From Alphaproteobacteria bacterium (GTDB taxonomy: Bacteria > Bacteroidota > Bacteroidia > Bacteroidales > FEN-979): DNA of 64,000 nucleotides. The stretch spans positions 62,001-126,000 of the forward strand of contig SACF01000003.1 of NCBI GenBank assembly GCA_009928665.1, given 5' to 3'. The notes below the pieces were generated by a model, which saw only the letters and a program-made list of their open reading frames with translations, ran no database searches and was not told the origin of the DNA. Both the position numbers and the translations under genes were made by a program. This document shows positions 54,199 to 63,410 of the stretch, one piece after another. Within the stretch, counting starts at the first letter, position 1. Every line of letters starts with the position of its first letter.

Positions 54199-55812
54199 AT
54201 GTCAAAAACCAAGTACATTTTCGTCACAGGCGGAGTAACATCCTCATTGGGAAAGGGAATCATCTCCTCATCCATTGCAAAGTTGCTGGTGGCACGCGGG
54301 TTTTCCGTCACCATCCAGAAGCTCGATCCCTATATCAACATCGACCCCGGCACCCTCAATCCCTATGAACATGGAGAATGTTTTGTAACGGAGGACGGGG
54401 CGGAGACCGATCTGGACCTTGGCCATTACGAAAGGTTTTCCAATGTTCCAACTTCTCAGGCCAACAATGTGACCACCGGCGTGGTTTATCAATCGGTAAT
54501 CACCAAGGAACGGCAGGGAGAGTACCTTGGCGAAACGGTACAGGTGATCCCACATATCACCGATGAAATAAAGTACCGCATCAAGCTGCTGGCCAACCGC
54601 GGTGATTACGACTTCATCATCACCGAGATCGGAGGAACCGTAGGCGACATCGAATCGTTGCCCTTCATCGAAGCCGTCCGTCAGTTGCGGTGGGAGTTAG
54701 GCAGAAACTGTGTGGTGGTACACCTGACCCTGGTGCCTTACCTTGCAGCAGCCGGGGAGTTGAAGACGAAGCCCACACAGCATTCTGTGAAGACCTTGCT
54801 TGAATCGGGAGTGCAACCCGATATCATTGTTTGCCGCACCGAAAAACACCTTACCGAGGGATTGAGGAACAAGATTGCCCTTTTTTGCAATGTCAGCACA
54901 TCCTCGGTAATCGAGTGCATCGATGCCGAATCGATCTACGATGTTCCGATCCTGATGCGGAAAGAGAATCTGGATCTTGAGATCCTGCGAAAAACGAAGA
55001 TGCCCGTTGAGCAGGAACCCGACCTGGCCGACTGGGAAAAATTCCTCCATGCCTTAAAAAATCCTTCGGGCGAAGTGGTCATCGGTTTGGTGGGTAAGTA
55101 TGTCGAGCTTAAAGATGCCTATAAATCGATCAACGAGTCCTTCATTCATGCCGGAACTGTTAATGGAGTCAAGGTAAGGGTACAGACTTTTCAATCCGAA
55201 TTTATCGATGAGTCGAATGTGGCTGCTAAGCTGGGCGGACTTCACGGCATTTTAGTAGCGCCGGGATTCGGCGAACGCGGCATTGAAGGGAAAATAACGG
55301 CCATCCGGTTTGCCCGCGAAAAAAAGATACCCTTTTTCGGAATATGTTTAGGGATGCAATGTGCCGTCATCGAATTTGGACGTAATATACTCGGCCTGAC
55401 CGGCGCACATTCGACTGAATTCAACAAGCTGACGCCCTATCCGGTCATCGACATGATGGAGATGCAGAAAAAGATTTCCGGACTTGGTGGCACGATGCGT
55501 TTGGGAGCCTATCCCTGCAAGCTGAAGAAAGGATCACAGGTCTTCCGGATCTATCAGCAGGAGAATATTACCGAACGGCACCGCCACCGCTTTGAATTCA
55601 ACAACGAATATCTTGAAAAATACAGGTTGGCCGGAATAATCCCGGTGGGTCTCAACGAAAAGGACAATCTGGTCGAGATCATCGAACTGGAAGGGCATCC
55701 CTGGTTCATCGGAGTCCAGTTTCACCCCGAATACAAGAGTACTGTGGCCCGTCCGCACCCGCTGTTTGTCAGTTTTGTCGGTGCAGCCAAGCAATATGCC
55801 GGCAATTCATGA
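54199..55812 (+). CDS. pyrG: CTP synthase
   Basis: 537 residues from ATG 54199 (MSKTKYIFVTGGVTSSLGKG, the family N terminus). It aminates UTP to CTP using glutamine and ATP in the cytoplasm. The N-terminal amidoligase domain (1-270) holds the P-loop SSLGKGI, and the C-terminal class I glutamine amidotransferase (about 290-537) holds the nucleophile in GICLGMQC and the His-Glu pair in FHPEYKS. Length is canonical. It is followed after 40 bp by yidC, which has its own -7 box. Confidence 0.97.
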   Translation: MSKTKYIFVTGGVTSSLGKGIISSSIAKLLVARGFSVTIQKLDPYINIDPGTLNPYEHGECFVTEDGAETDLDLGHYERFSNVPTSQANNVTTGVVYQSVITKERQGEYLGETVQVIPHITDEIKYRIKLLANRGDYDFIITEIGGTVGDIESLPFIEAVRQLRWELGRNCVVVHLTLVPYLAAAGELKTKPTQHSVKTLLESGVQPDIIVCRTEKHLTEGLRNKIALFCNVSTSSVIECIDAESIYDVPILMRKENLDLEILRKTKMPVEQEPDLADWEKFLHALKNPSGEVVIGLVGKYVELKDAYKSINESFIHAGTVNGVKVRVQTFQSEFIDESNVAAKLGGLHGILVAPGFGERGIEGKITAIRFAREKKIPFFGICLGMQCAVIEFGRNILGLTGAHSTEFNKLTPYPVIDMMEMQKKISGLGGTMRLGAYPCKLKKGSQVFRIYQQENITERHRHRFEFNNEYLEKYRLAGIIPVGLNEKDNLVEIIELEGHPWFIGVQFHPEYKSTVARPHPLFVSFVGAAKQYAGNS

Positions 55813-55821
55813 CATTTTTTG

Positions 55822-55829
55822 TACCTTTG
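55822..55829 (+). promoter_or_regulatory. Putative -7 box TACCTTTG for yidC
   Basis: TACCTTTG is an exact TAnnTTTG match, followed by CAGCC as at the 63950 box. Leader to ATG 55853 about 18 nt. Confidence 0.55.
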
Positions 55830-55852
55830 CAGCCATTTTTTCTTAACCTACT

Positions 55853-57802
55853 ATGAATAGAAATACCATCATCGGCCTTGTACTTATTTTTGGAATTTTC
55901 ATTGCCTATAGCTATTTCATGAGCCCGTCGCAGGAGCAGATGCTTGCACAACGGAAAAAGGCAGATTCCATTTATCTCGTCAACCAGCTTAAACGGGAAT
56001 CGGAGATCAAGGCCATCGCGCGCGACCGTGCCCTCGAAGCGGCACGACAGAAGGAGCAGCTTGTCGCGTCGGGACAAAATTTCGACTCCCTGACCATCCT
56101 CCGCATGTCGATGCGAGCCGAACTCGGACCATTTGCCAATGCAGCCGTCGGGAAAGATACCTTTTATACAATCGAAAATGATTTACTGAAGATCCGCATC
56201 TCAAGCCTTGGCGGGAAAATCTCAAGCGTGGAGGTGAAAAATTATCTGACCTGGGATAAGAAACCGTTGTTCCTGGTGCAAAAGGATTCCCTGCAGTTTG
56301 GTTTTTCATTCTTCTCGAACAACCGGATCATCAACACCGGGAAACTCTATTTTCAACCCTTCTGGCCTGACGCAAAAGAAGCAGGCAAACCGGCGCTTCG
56401 GGTCACGGGAAAAGACTCGGTCAGTTTCGGGATGCGGCTCTTTGTGGCAGCATCCGACTCCGCCTTCGATCCTGAAAAATATATCGAATACATCTATACC
56501 ATCCGGGGGGATGAATACATGCTGGGATACCGAATCCGATTCGTCAACATGACCGATGTAGTGGATCCGGCCACCAAGTTCCTGGTTCTCAACTGGAATG
56601 AAAACTTGTCGCGTCAGGAACGCAGCCTGAGCCAGGAACGGATGAACACCACTGTTTATTATAAGATCCTTGACGATGAAGTGGATTACCTTTCAGAATC
56701 GAAGGATGAAGAAAAAGTCATGAAAAATGAGCGGTTGAAATGGGTTTCCTTCAAACAACAGTTTTTCTCGACCACCCTCATTGCCGATGATTTCTTTACG
56801 GATCCGGGGTTGCGGGTTGCCACACTGCCCGGGCCGCGGTCTTATCTGAAGTCGATGAGCGCCGAACTGGCCATCCCGTTTGTTCCCTCCGAGAAAAAAG
56901 ATATCTCCCTTTCCGTTTATTATGGCCCTAACAAGTTTTATGGATTGAAAAAGTACCATCTCGACATGGAGAAGATCATACCGCTGGGATGGGGATTTTT
57001 CCTGATGGCCTGGATAAACATCTACGCGGTAATCCCGGTGTTCACCTTCCTGGGTAATTTCGGCTGGAACTATGGGATCATCATCCTCATCCTGACCATC
57101 CTGCTCAAAATCGTCCTGTTCCCGATCGCTTACAAAACCTATAAATCATCTGCGAAAATGCGGGTGTTAAAGCCAGAAATGGATGAGCTGAGCAAAAAAT
57201 TTCCGAAAAAGGAAGATGCTATGAAAAAGCAACAGGCAACCATGGATCTCTACAAAAAAGCCGGCGTCAATCCGATGGCCGGCTGTATCCCGTTGCTTTT
57301 ACAGATGCCGATCCTGATCGCCATGTTCCGCTTCTTTCCGTCATCCATTGAGCTTCGGCAGCAGGCATTCCTCTGGGCCCACGATCTTTCGTCGTACGAT
57401 TCCATCTGGACGTTTCCGGGTGGATTTTCTATTCCGTATTACGGCGACCATGTCAGCCTCTTCGCGTTGCTGATGACGATCTCGAGCATCCTCTATACCA
57501 AGATCAATGACCAGATGATGGGAACCACGCAACAGCAGATGCCGGGAATGAAAACCATGATGTACCTGATGCCCCTGATGTTCCTGTTCTGGTTCAACGA
57601 TTATTCATCGGGACTCAGCTACTACTACCTTTTAGCCAATCTGTTGACTTTTGCACAGATCTATGTCATCCGGGCCACCATCGATGAGAAGAAACTTCAT
57701 GCCCAGATCGAAGCCAACCGGAAAAAACCGGTTAAAAAGTCAGGCTTCCAGAAACGGCTCGAGGATATGGCAAAGCAACGGGGATACCCGGTAAAGAAAT
57801 AG
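55853..57802 (+). CDS. yidC: Membrane protein insertase YidC
   Basis: A 649-residue insertase with the Gram-negative layout: N-terminal membrane anchor (about residues 5-23), a large periplasmic beta-sandwich domain (about 60-370) and the conserved five-helix insertase core (about 375-610). Core signatures are visible: FPIAYKTYKSSAKMRVLKPE, then KKAGVNPMAGCIPLLLQMPI, the hydrophilic groove region. It inserts inner-membrane proteins with or without SecYEG. Basic C-terminal tail. The stop codon overlaps a GC-rich hairpin. Confidence 0.97.
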   Translation: MNRNTIIGLVLIFGIFIAYSYFMSPSQEQMLAQRKKADSIYLVNQLKRESEIKAIARDRALEAARQKEQLVASGQNFDSLTILRMSMRAELGPFANAAVGKDTFYTIENDLLKIRISSLGGKISSVEVKNYLTWDKKPLFLVQKDSLQFGFSFFSNNRIINTGKLYFQPFWPDAKEAGKPALRVTGKDSVSFGMRLFVAASDSAFDPEKYIEYIYTIRGDEYMLGYRIRFVNMTDVVDPATKFLVLNWNENLSRQERSLSQERMNTTVYYKILDDEVDYLSESKDEEKVMKNERLKWVSFKQQFFSTTLIADDFFTDPGLRVATLPGPRSYLKSMSAELAIPFVPSEKKDISLSVYYGPNKFYGLKKYHLDMEKIIPLGWGFFLMAWINIYAVIPVFTFLGNFGWNYGIIILILTILLKIVLFPIAYKTYKSSAKMRVLKPEMDELSKKFPKKEDAMKKQQATMDLYKKAGVNPMAGCIPLLLQMPILIAMFRFFPSSIELRQQAFLWAHDLSSYDSIWTFPGGFSIPYYGDHVSLFALLMTISSILYTKINDQMMGTTQQQMPGMKTMMYLMPLMFLFWFNDYSSGLSYYYLLANLLTFAQIYVIRATIDEKKLHAQIEANRKKPVKKSGFQKRLEDMAKQRGYPVKK

Positions 57803-57821
57803 ACCCCACCCCGACGGGGTC
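57802..57821. terminator. GC-rich hairpin at the convergent yidC/mqnA junction
   Basis: GACCCC (57802-57807) pairs with GGGGTC (57816-57821) around an 8-nt loop, in the 32-bp gap between convergent genes. No T tract follows on either strand, so termination is a weak inference. Confidence 0.35.
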
Positions 57822-57834
57822 CGGGTGCCGGAAG

Positions 57835-58572
57835 CTAAACAAGAAACTGCAGAAACTTTTCCATACCCTGGCGTTTTTCGTTGTCGAACGTATAAGAGAT
57901 GTTGTCTTCGAGGTATGACCTGCAGTCGACCCCGCGAGGCAGACGGTCGCTGAAATGTTCCAGGCACTTTGGGATGTTCGAAATCCCGTACCGTAGGGCT
58001 TCTGTTAATGGTAAAAGCGCTTCAGAAGGAACCTCCGGTCGTACTACCCAAACGGCAAAAACAAACGGGAGGCCCGTGAAACCTATCCATTCCGTTGCAA
58101 GATCATAAACATAGCGGTACTTTGGCCTGAGCAGAAAGGTCTTGTCGCCAATCGCTACCAGCGTTTTATCCGGATCTAAAGCAGCGGCCTCGCCGGGAAT
58201 TAATTTTTTATAATCCGGTTGAATGTTCCAGTGGTGCCGGGCCAATATCTTTACCAGCTCTACGGAAGTACGGGAATCAAAGTCAAGATAAATGGTGTGG
58301 ATCTGATCCAGGGGATGCTGCGAGAGCAGGAGAACGGTTTTAACCTCTTTCACCGCGCCGATACAGAAACCGGGAACCAGGGTGAATTCATCGAGCGTGG
58401 GTAAAGCGCCTGCCGGAACCAGGGCAACATCGGCCTCGCCCTTTTTCATCCGCTCTGCGCACAGGGAAGGAACATCAAGGTGCAACCGGAAATGGTCACG
58501 GTAAGAAGAACTTTGAATTCCATAAACAAATGGAAAAGTATTCAGGTACGATACAGCTGAAATTCTAAGCAT
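57835..58572 (-). CDS. mqnA: Chorismate dehydratase (menaquinone biosynthesis MqnA)
   Basis: A 245-residue MqnA, the first enzyme of the futalosine route to menaquinone, converting chorismate to 3-enolpyruvyl-benzoate. The N terminus RISAVSYLNTFPFVYG and EADVALVPAGALP are diagnostic; the fold is that of periplasmic binding proteins, but the enzyme acts in the cytoplasm. No other mqn gene is in the window, but its presence implies menaquinone-based respiration made through futalosine rather than the classical Men pathway. It has its own -7 box. Confidence 0.94.
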   Translation of the reverse strand: MLRISAVSYLNTFPFVYGIQSSSYRDHFRLHLDVPSLCAERMKKGEADVALVPAGALPTLDEFTLVPGFCIGAVKEVKTVLLLSQHPLDQIHTIYLDFDSRTSVELVKILARHHWNIQPDYKKLIPGEAAALDPDKTLVAIGDKTFLLRPKYRYVYDLATEWIGFTGLPFVFAVWVVRPEVPSEALLPLTEALRYGISNIPKCLEHFSDRLPRGVDCRSYLEDNISYTFDNEKRQGMEKFLQFLV

Positions 58573-58595
58573 GCTTTAGGTCTGGATTATCCATG

Positions 58596-58603
58596 CAAAA
58601 TTA
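58596..58603 (-). promoter_or_regulatory. Putative -7 box TAATTTTG for mqnA
   Basis: On the minus strand TAATTTTG fits TAnnTTTG; the leader to ATG 58572 would be about 18 nt. Confidence 0.5.
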
Positions 58604-58626
58604 GTTTTTTGTAAACGTCTTTAAAA

Positions 58627-58640
58627 CCCCTTTTTCGGGG
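58627..58640 (-). terminator. Weak second terminator-like hairpin
   Basis: On the minus strand CCCC and GGGG flank GAAAAA and are followed by TTTTAA. It lies downstream of the strong terminator at 58666-58702 and may back it up. Confidence 0.35.
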
Positions 58641-58665
58641 AATTGTATAAAACGGCCCGTTAAAA

Positions 58666-58702
58666 AAATGAGGGCGACCAAAAAGTTGAGTCGCCCTCAT
58701 TT
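58666..58702 (-). terminator. Strong intrinsic terminator of the TonB receptor gene
   Basis: A perfect 13-bp inverted repeat, AAATGAGGGCGAC with GTCGCCCTCATTT, around an 11-nt loop; on the minus strand the stem ends in a run of seven T (58668-58662). It begins 34 bp after the receptor stop codon. Confidence 0.9.
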
Positions 58703-58735
58703 GAAAAATAAGTAAGTAGATTTCCTGAATCCGGA

Positions 58736-61147
58736 TCAGAACCTGGCCCTCAGCGCCAGAATGAAATTTCTTCCCGAACCGGCAATTCCTGAGCTGTAAG
58801 GTTGGTACCGCCTGTCGGTGAGATTCTCAACTCCGGCGCTCACCGAAAGGTTATTGGTAATTTGGTAAAGAGCTTTAATGTTTAAGGTATACCAGGCCGG
58901 GGAATATGGATTCCCATCCGCATCTTTTGCATACAGGTAAGATTTTCCACGCTCCTCCTCACAGAGATTTGCATAACTGATCTCGCCGTTGTAAACGCCA
59001 TAAAGGTCCAGCTCCAGTTTATTCGCTTTGTAGGTCAGATGCGAAATTCCAAACCATGGCGCTGCATGACGAAGCGAGCTCTTTGATCCGTCGTCCAGTT
59101 CTTCCTCTCCCTTTTGGTAATTGAATTGAGAAGTGAAGCCGAATCCGGCAGGCAGTTTCACTTCCAGTCCGGCCTGGATACCGTAAACAGTCGCGAATGC
59201 GGCATTCTGTATGGCCTGAACCCTGCACATTTCACCATCATACATAATGCTGTCAAGCCCGTTCATCGTATAGTTCCGGCGTACCATGGCATTGTTCAAA
59301 TACGTGTAGTAACCGGTTATGTCGATTTTTACCGATTCGCCAAAAACCTTAGCAATCCCGACTTCTGCGTTGTAGGCATATTCTGGTTTCAGATCGGGAT
59401 TCGGAACAACCACACTGCCTTCCTCTGCATCAAATACCTTTCCCATGTCATCTACATTCGGCGCCCTGAACCCGGTTGAGAGGTTTGTTATGATCGACCA
59501 TTTTTCTGTCGGATTATATACGAAACCCAGGTTCCCGGTCAATGCACCCTGGTTGGTCTTAGCTTCAGAAAAAGGCAATGGATAGAAGTCCAGGTTATTG
59601 CTAAAATCTGCATCCAGACTGTTGTAATTGTACCTGGCTCCCGCCTGGATCAGGAATTTTTTTGTTATCTTAAATTGATAACTCAAATAAGCAGCATAGG
59701 ATGCCCAGGTAGAATTGGGATACCTTGACGGACCTGTAACTTCATTGCCTTTTGTGATATCCTCATCGGTGCCGGTTGATTTGACGTCATCCCACACTAT
59801 TTCGATTCCGTAGAAAAAGTTATGCCGCAGCCCAAGTGACTTTATAAAATCGGCATTGACTGAATAGGCATTGACCTTTTCCACCCGGTGATACCGCATC
59901 GGTTTCTGGAAATCGCGATCGATCCGGCTCTCTTCAAAAGCCTGCCATGCGAGCCGAATCACCATCTGGTCATACACCACATTCTGTGCGCTGTTGGTGA
60001 TGGTTAAATTATTCATCATCCACTCCTGTGGACCATAGTACCATTCAGCGCTCCTCGGCAGTTCTTTTTTCGTCCTGATCAGCCGATCGTAACGGGAATA
60101 GTTCGTAGTGGTGGAATAATGAAAACCATATTGGAACTCCCACTTATCATTGGGTTTAAAACTGATCTTCTGCATCAGGTTAATTTGCGAATAACCAGTC
60201 GGTTTTTGCACTTTCGAATCCTCGTTTGTTACTACAACATCCGTACTGTCGACCCGTTCCACATACCAGGGCCTTAGATAATCCTCCGGTCCGTAACTGC
60301 CCATCCGCAAATCGCCGAATGTGTTCGCAGAAAAGCTCGTGATGAAGGCCCATTTTTTCCATCCGACATTGACGTCAAAATGACCGGTGATTTCATTGTT
60401 TGACGATGAATACCGGGCCAATGCATTCCCGGTAACAAGTTGCTTTGAAGTGATTGCGTACTGCGGAGTCAGGGTTCTGAAACTCATCACCCCGGCAATG
60501 GCGTCGCTGCCATAGATCAGTGATGCCGGTCCGAAAATCACCTCCGCACTTTCGAACGAAAACGGATCGAGCGAAATAACATTTTGCAGATTTCCGCTCC
60601 TGAAGATGGCCGTATTCATCCTGATACCATCCACGGTGTACAGCAACCGGTTTGTGGCAAAGCCACGGATCATCGGACTTCCGCCTCCCTGTTGACTTTT
60701 CTGGATAAAAACCTCTCCGGAGGAACCCAGCATGTCAGCGGTTGTTTGCGGATTGGTCAAATTCACATCTTTTGGCGACAGCACCAGGATCCTCGCAGGG
60801 ATGTCACGTTGGTCCTGGTTCCACCGTGTGGCTGAGATCACCACCTGATCGAGGTTTATTGCGGTTTGTTGCAAGGTAAGTTGAAATCCTGCTGATTCAA
60901 TGCGCGAATAGGGTAACCTGACCGTTTGGTAGCCAATCATCCTGATCTCGATCTCCTGTGCACCGGCGAATTTTGAAATATCAGCCTGACCTTCTGCATT
61001 TGTAAGGGTGAACGCTTTGGGAGCGTCGCTTGTAATTGTCACCAAATCCATCGGTTGATTGTTCTCCCTGTCCTTAATTGTCACAATCTGTGAATATGCG
61101 ATACTGCTTATGCCTAATAACAAGCAAAGCATGAAAAATTGTTTCAT
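58736..61147 (-). CDS. TonB-dependent receptor
   Basis: An 803-residue outer-membrane receptor with a signal peptide (cut after AYSQ), a short carboxypeptidase-like domain (about 22-100), a plug (about 120-230: VFIQKSQQGGGSPMIRGFAT, LLYTVDGIRMNTAI) and a barrel ending NFILALRARF. The plug with QQGGGSPMIRGF resembles vitamin/heme-type receptors rather than SusC glycan receptors, and no SusD gene is near. Ligand unknown. It follows the small membrane protein at 61223 by 75 bp on the same strand, across a hairpin, and ends in a strong terminator. Confidence 0.93.
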   Translation of the reverse strand: MKQFFMLCLLLGISSIAYSQIVTIKDRENNQPMDLVTITSDAPKAFTLTNAEGQADISKFAGAQEIEIRMIGYQTVRLPYSRIESAGFQLTLQQTAINLDQVVISATRWNQDQRDIPARILVLSPKDVNLTNPQTTADMLGSSGEVFIQKSQQGGGSPMIRGFATNRLLYTVDGIRMNTAIFRSGNLQNVISLDPFSFESAEVIFGPASLIYGSDAIAGVMSFRTLTPQYAITSKQLVTGNALARYSSSNNEITGHFDVNVGWKKWAFITSFSANTFGDLRMGSYGPEDYLRPWYVERVDSTDVVVTNEDSKVQKPTGYSQINLMQKISFKPNDKWEFQYGFHYSTTTNYSRYDRLIRTKKELPRSAEWYYGPQEWMMNNLTITNSAQNVVYDQMVIRLAWQAFEESRIDRDFQKPMRYHRVEKVNAYSVNADFIKSLGLRHNFFYGIEIVWDDVKSTGTDEDITKGNEVTGPSRYPNSTWASYAAYLSYQFKITKKFLIQAGARYNYNSLDADFSNNLDFYPLPFSEAKTNQGALTGNLGFVYNPTEKWSIITNLSTGFRAPNVDDMGKVFDAEEGSVVVPNPDLKPEYAYNAEVGIAKVFGESVKIDITGYYTYLNNAMVRRNYTMNGLDSIMYDGEMCRVQAIQNAAFATVYGIQAGLEVKLPAGFGFTSQFNYQKGEEELDDGSKSSLRHAAPWFGISHLTYKANKLELDLYGVYNGEISYANLCEEERGKSYLYAKDADGNPYSPAWYTLNIKALYQITNNLSVSAGVENLTDRRYQPYSSGIAGSGRNFILALRARF

Positions 61148-61180
61148 AGGTAATGATTAAGTTAAAAAAATGATAAATCA

Positions 61181-61197
61181 CCTCCTGAATGAGGAGG
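61181..61197 (-). promoter_or_regulatory. Leader hairpin containing an AGGAGGTGAT sequence
   Basis: CCTCCT and AGGAGG pair around a 5-nt loop. Read on the minus strand the second arm begins AGGAGGTGAT, a full match to the 16S rRNA-binding consensus, but it lies about 34 nt before the receptor ATG, with no start codon at normal distance. A T7 tract follows 11 nt after the stem. Attenuation is possible. Confidence 0.45.
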
Positions 61198-61222
61198 CTT
61201 GTGTATTAGCCAAGAAGATTCT

Positions 61223-61753
61223 TTAACTATTTCTGGGAGGAGGGACAAGCGGTTCCACGAAAACGGAAGCGTAAAGGAAATGGTTGGTTTGAAAAACCTG
61301 ACGATCCCTCCTTGAGTCGTCAGGATCCCAGCTGAAATAATTGGGAAGGAATATTGTTTGCAAAAAAGTGAGCAGCCGTTTTTGATTGTCCCTGTTTTGA
61401 GGGTTATGACCCTGGGATTTGGATGCCAGTTCCTTTATCTGGTTGTTCAGCGTCGTCTCTCTGGTATCACAAAAGCACCAGTAAAATGTGGTGTCGCCGA
61501 CGGTCTCCTTTTCAACGACGTCATACATCTGGTTTTTATACTCAAATTCGCCGGCATGCTCCCACCGGAGCGACTTCCCGGCCTGATCAGCGGTAAAAGT
61601 CAGCAGTACCAGATTTTCCCTTCCCATCCCGGAGATAATTCTTCGCTTGATCTCCTTCCGGACCTCCCTTTTTTCCAGGATGTACCATGAATAACTGACG
61701 AGGATCGGAGAAGCCAGGCAAAACAAGAGAAAGATGCCTACAAATTTTTTCAA
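61223..61753 (-). CDS. Uncharacterised membrane-anchored protein before the TonB receptor
   Basis: A 176-residue protein with one N-terminal hydrophobic segment (FVGIFLLFCLASPILVSYSW), which may be an anchor or uncleaved signal, followed by a basic stretch (EKREVRKEIKRRI) and a soluble domain with paired cysteines in WCFCDTRE. No known motif. The C-terminal PPPRNS tail is short. It is cotranscribed-looking with the TonB receptor and has its own -7 box. A link to uptake is only inferred from position. Confidence 0.65.
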   Translation of the reverse strand: MKKFVGIFLLFCLASPILVSYSWYILEKREVRKEIKRRIISGMGRENLVLLTFTADQAGKSLRWEHAGEFEYKNQMYDVVEKETVGDTTFYWCFCDTRETTLNNQIKELASKSQGHNPQNRDNQKRLLTFLQTIFLPNYFSWDPDDSRRDRQVFQTNHFLYASVFVEPLVPPPRNS

Positions 61754-61784
61754 CGCGAGTCCCGGTATTACAAAAATGAAGGGA

Positions 61785-61792
61785 CAAAACTA
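61785..61792 (-). promoter_or_regulatory. Putative -7 box TAGTTTTG for the 61223-61753 gene
   Basis: On the minus strand TAGTTTTG fits TAnnTTTG; the leader to ATG 61753 would be about 25 nt. Confidence 0.45.
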
Positions 61793-61852
61793 ACCAATTA
61801 TTGTTGATGAATGCTGATCCGTCCCTGAAAAGTTATGAAGTTTATCTGTTGA

Positions 61853-62470
61853 TCAGACACCGGCCTTATTGTCGGATCCGTCGGGAAGTCCCAAAAGCGC
61901 GCTGTGTATTGAGCATACCTGCGGAATCACCAGTGATGATCCGTCATTGAGGATGACGAAATCGGCCATGTGCGCTTTTTCCTCATCCGGGATCTGAAAC
62001 AGCATCCTTTTCAGAACGGAATTGCCATCGGTTGCATCTCTTTTCATAACGCGGTTGATGGCAATTTCTTTTGGGCAGGAAACATGGATGATGCGGTCGA
62101 AGGATCCTCCCAGTCCACTTTCAAAAATGATAGCCGCCTCATGAATGATATACGGCGTCTGTGTCTGGACCGTCATCCATTTCGTGAAGGCTTTACCGAC
62201 AAGGGGATGAACAACAGCATTGAGGTATTCGAGCGAGGCAGGATCATTGAAAACAATGGCGGCAAGCGCTTTGCGATCGATCTCCCCGCCGGGGTTCAGA
62301 ATCCGTTCTCCGAATTGGTGTACAAGATCCCGGCGGAGTTCCGGATCCTCATAACATTTTTTAGCCTCTTCATCGGCATGGAATACGGGAATGCCAAGCA
62401 CTTTGAAGATTCCGGCCACAGTGCTTTTTCCGCTGCCTATATTTCCGGTGAGCCCGACTCTCAGGATCAT
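61853..62470 (-). CDS. coaE: Dephospho-CoA kinase
   Basis: A 205-residue P-loop kinase that phosphorylates dephospho-CoA in the last step of CoA synthesis. The P-loop GLTGNIGSGKST is at residues 7-18, and the family's RKALAAIVFNDP and VHPLVGKAF follow. Length is canonical. The start overlaps the end of the YbbR-like gene by 4 bp, so the two are translationally coupled in the order yajC, ybbR-like, coaE. Confidence 0.95.
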   Translation of the reverse strand: MILRVGLTGNIGSGKSTVAGIFKVLGIPVFHADEEAKKCYEDPELRRDLVHQFGERILNPGGEIDRKALAAIVFNDPASLEYLNAVVHPLVGKAFTKWMTVQTQTPYIIHEAAIIFESGLGGSFDRIIHVSCPKEIAINRVMKRDATDGNSVLKRMLFQIPDEEKAHMADFVILNDGSSLVIPQVCSIHSALLGLPDGSDNKAGV

Positions 62471-63060
62471 CGGTTGTTGTCGGTTGGAGGGTTGGCGTAC
62501 TCGCCGTGGGCCGCTGTACTGTCGACCCGGATTGTTAACGAATCGACATTCTGCCCCGGTTTCACACTTTCACCGGGGGATCCCGGGGTCAGGCCCTCGA
62601 CCGGATTGCGGTCAAAGTTAAAAAAGAGGGTGTCGGGAGAGACGGAATAAAAATCGACCGGGAAATTGGTTTGCGACATAATCTCTTTTCCGACTTGACT
62701 GGTAATCAGATATCCCCTGGGGTGATCACCGTGTATCTTTAGCCTGACATCCCGGAGGCTCACTTCATATTTGTGATCCCGTTGCCGGAACAACTGCTCT
62801 GAAAAATACTCGAAACCCTGGATTCTGAAACGGATCCGGATCGTTGAATCGGAAAACTCCCGCAACTCCAGGTGGGAAGGAGCATTGGTATAACTCAACC
62901 GGAAGTCGACCGCGTAATAGTAATCCTTGGATAGCCTGACCAGCGACCAGATGAATACCGACAGGATCAGGCAAACAACAAAAATGGACAGTTGGTTCCT
63001 GAATTTCTCGTTTCGCCTTTTACGGGCATTGCCGATGAAGTCGAGAAAATCGGATTTCAA
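62467..63060 (-). CDS. YbbR-like (CdaR-type) membrane protein
   Basis: A 197-residue protein with a basic N terminus, one membrane helix (about 24-42: QLSIFVVCLILSVFIWSLV) and an extracytoplasmic part (LELREFSDSTIRIRFRIQGF) resembling YbbR repeats. In Firmicutes the related CdaR regulates the diadenylate cyclase, but no cyclase gene is seen here, so a CdaR role is not claimed. Its place between yajC and coaE is familiar in Bacteroidota. It overlaps coaE by 4 bp. Confidence 0.8.
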   Translation of the reverse strand: MKSDFLDFIGNARKRRNEKFRNQLSIFVVCLILSVFIWSLVRLSKDYYYAVDFRLSYTNAPSHLELREFSDSTIRIRFRIQGFEYFSEQLFRQRDHKYEVSLRDVRLKIHGDHPRGYLITSQVGKEIMSQTNFPVDFYSVSPDTLFFNFDRNPVEGLTPGSPGESVKPGQNVDSLTIRVDSTAAHGEYANPPTDNNR

Positions 63061-63080
63061 GTTGTGATGTTTTTCCTGAA

Positions 63081-63410
63081 TTATTTGTTCTCGATGGTTT
63101 GGGTGTTATCCATGGCAATGGCAGATTTTTCAACCCGTAACCTGACGTTGTTCTCTACTTCAATGGTCACGGTTGTTTCCTGCATTTCGACAATCCGGCC
63201 ATGGATGCCGCCGATGGTGATGATCTTCTGACCTTTTTGCAGGTTTTCTTTGAATTTCTTCTGATCTTTCGACCGCTTCATCTGCGGACGGATAAAAAAG
63301 AAGTAGAACACCACGATGATCAGTAACAGTGGCAGAAACGACCACCACCCGTTTTGCTGGGCGCCCTGGCCCTGAGGCGCCATGAGAAGCATGTTTAAAA
63401 TGATTTCCAT
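63081..63410 (-). CDS. yajC: Preprotein translocase accessory subunit YajC
   Basis: A 109-residue YajC with one membrane helix (about 25-41: LPLLLIIVVFYFFFIRPQMK) followed by the conserved KRSKDQKKFKENLQKGQKII and GGIHGRIVEM. It associates with SecDF and supports protein export. Starts ATG 63410; a later Met (63392) is possible. Followed on the same strand by the YbbR-like gene after 20 bp. Confidence 0.95.
   Translation of the reverse strand: MEIILNMLLMAPQGQGAQQNGWWSFLPLLLIIVVFYFFFIRPQMKRSKDQKKFKENLQKGQKIITIGGIHGRIVEMQETTVTIEVENNVRLRVEKSAIAMDNTQTIENK

Noticed and set aside
62467..63060. Naming the YbbR-like protein CdaR and inferring c-di-AMP signalling
   Set aside because: No diadenylate cyclase gene is in the window and the sequence match is only at the level of the general fold.
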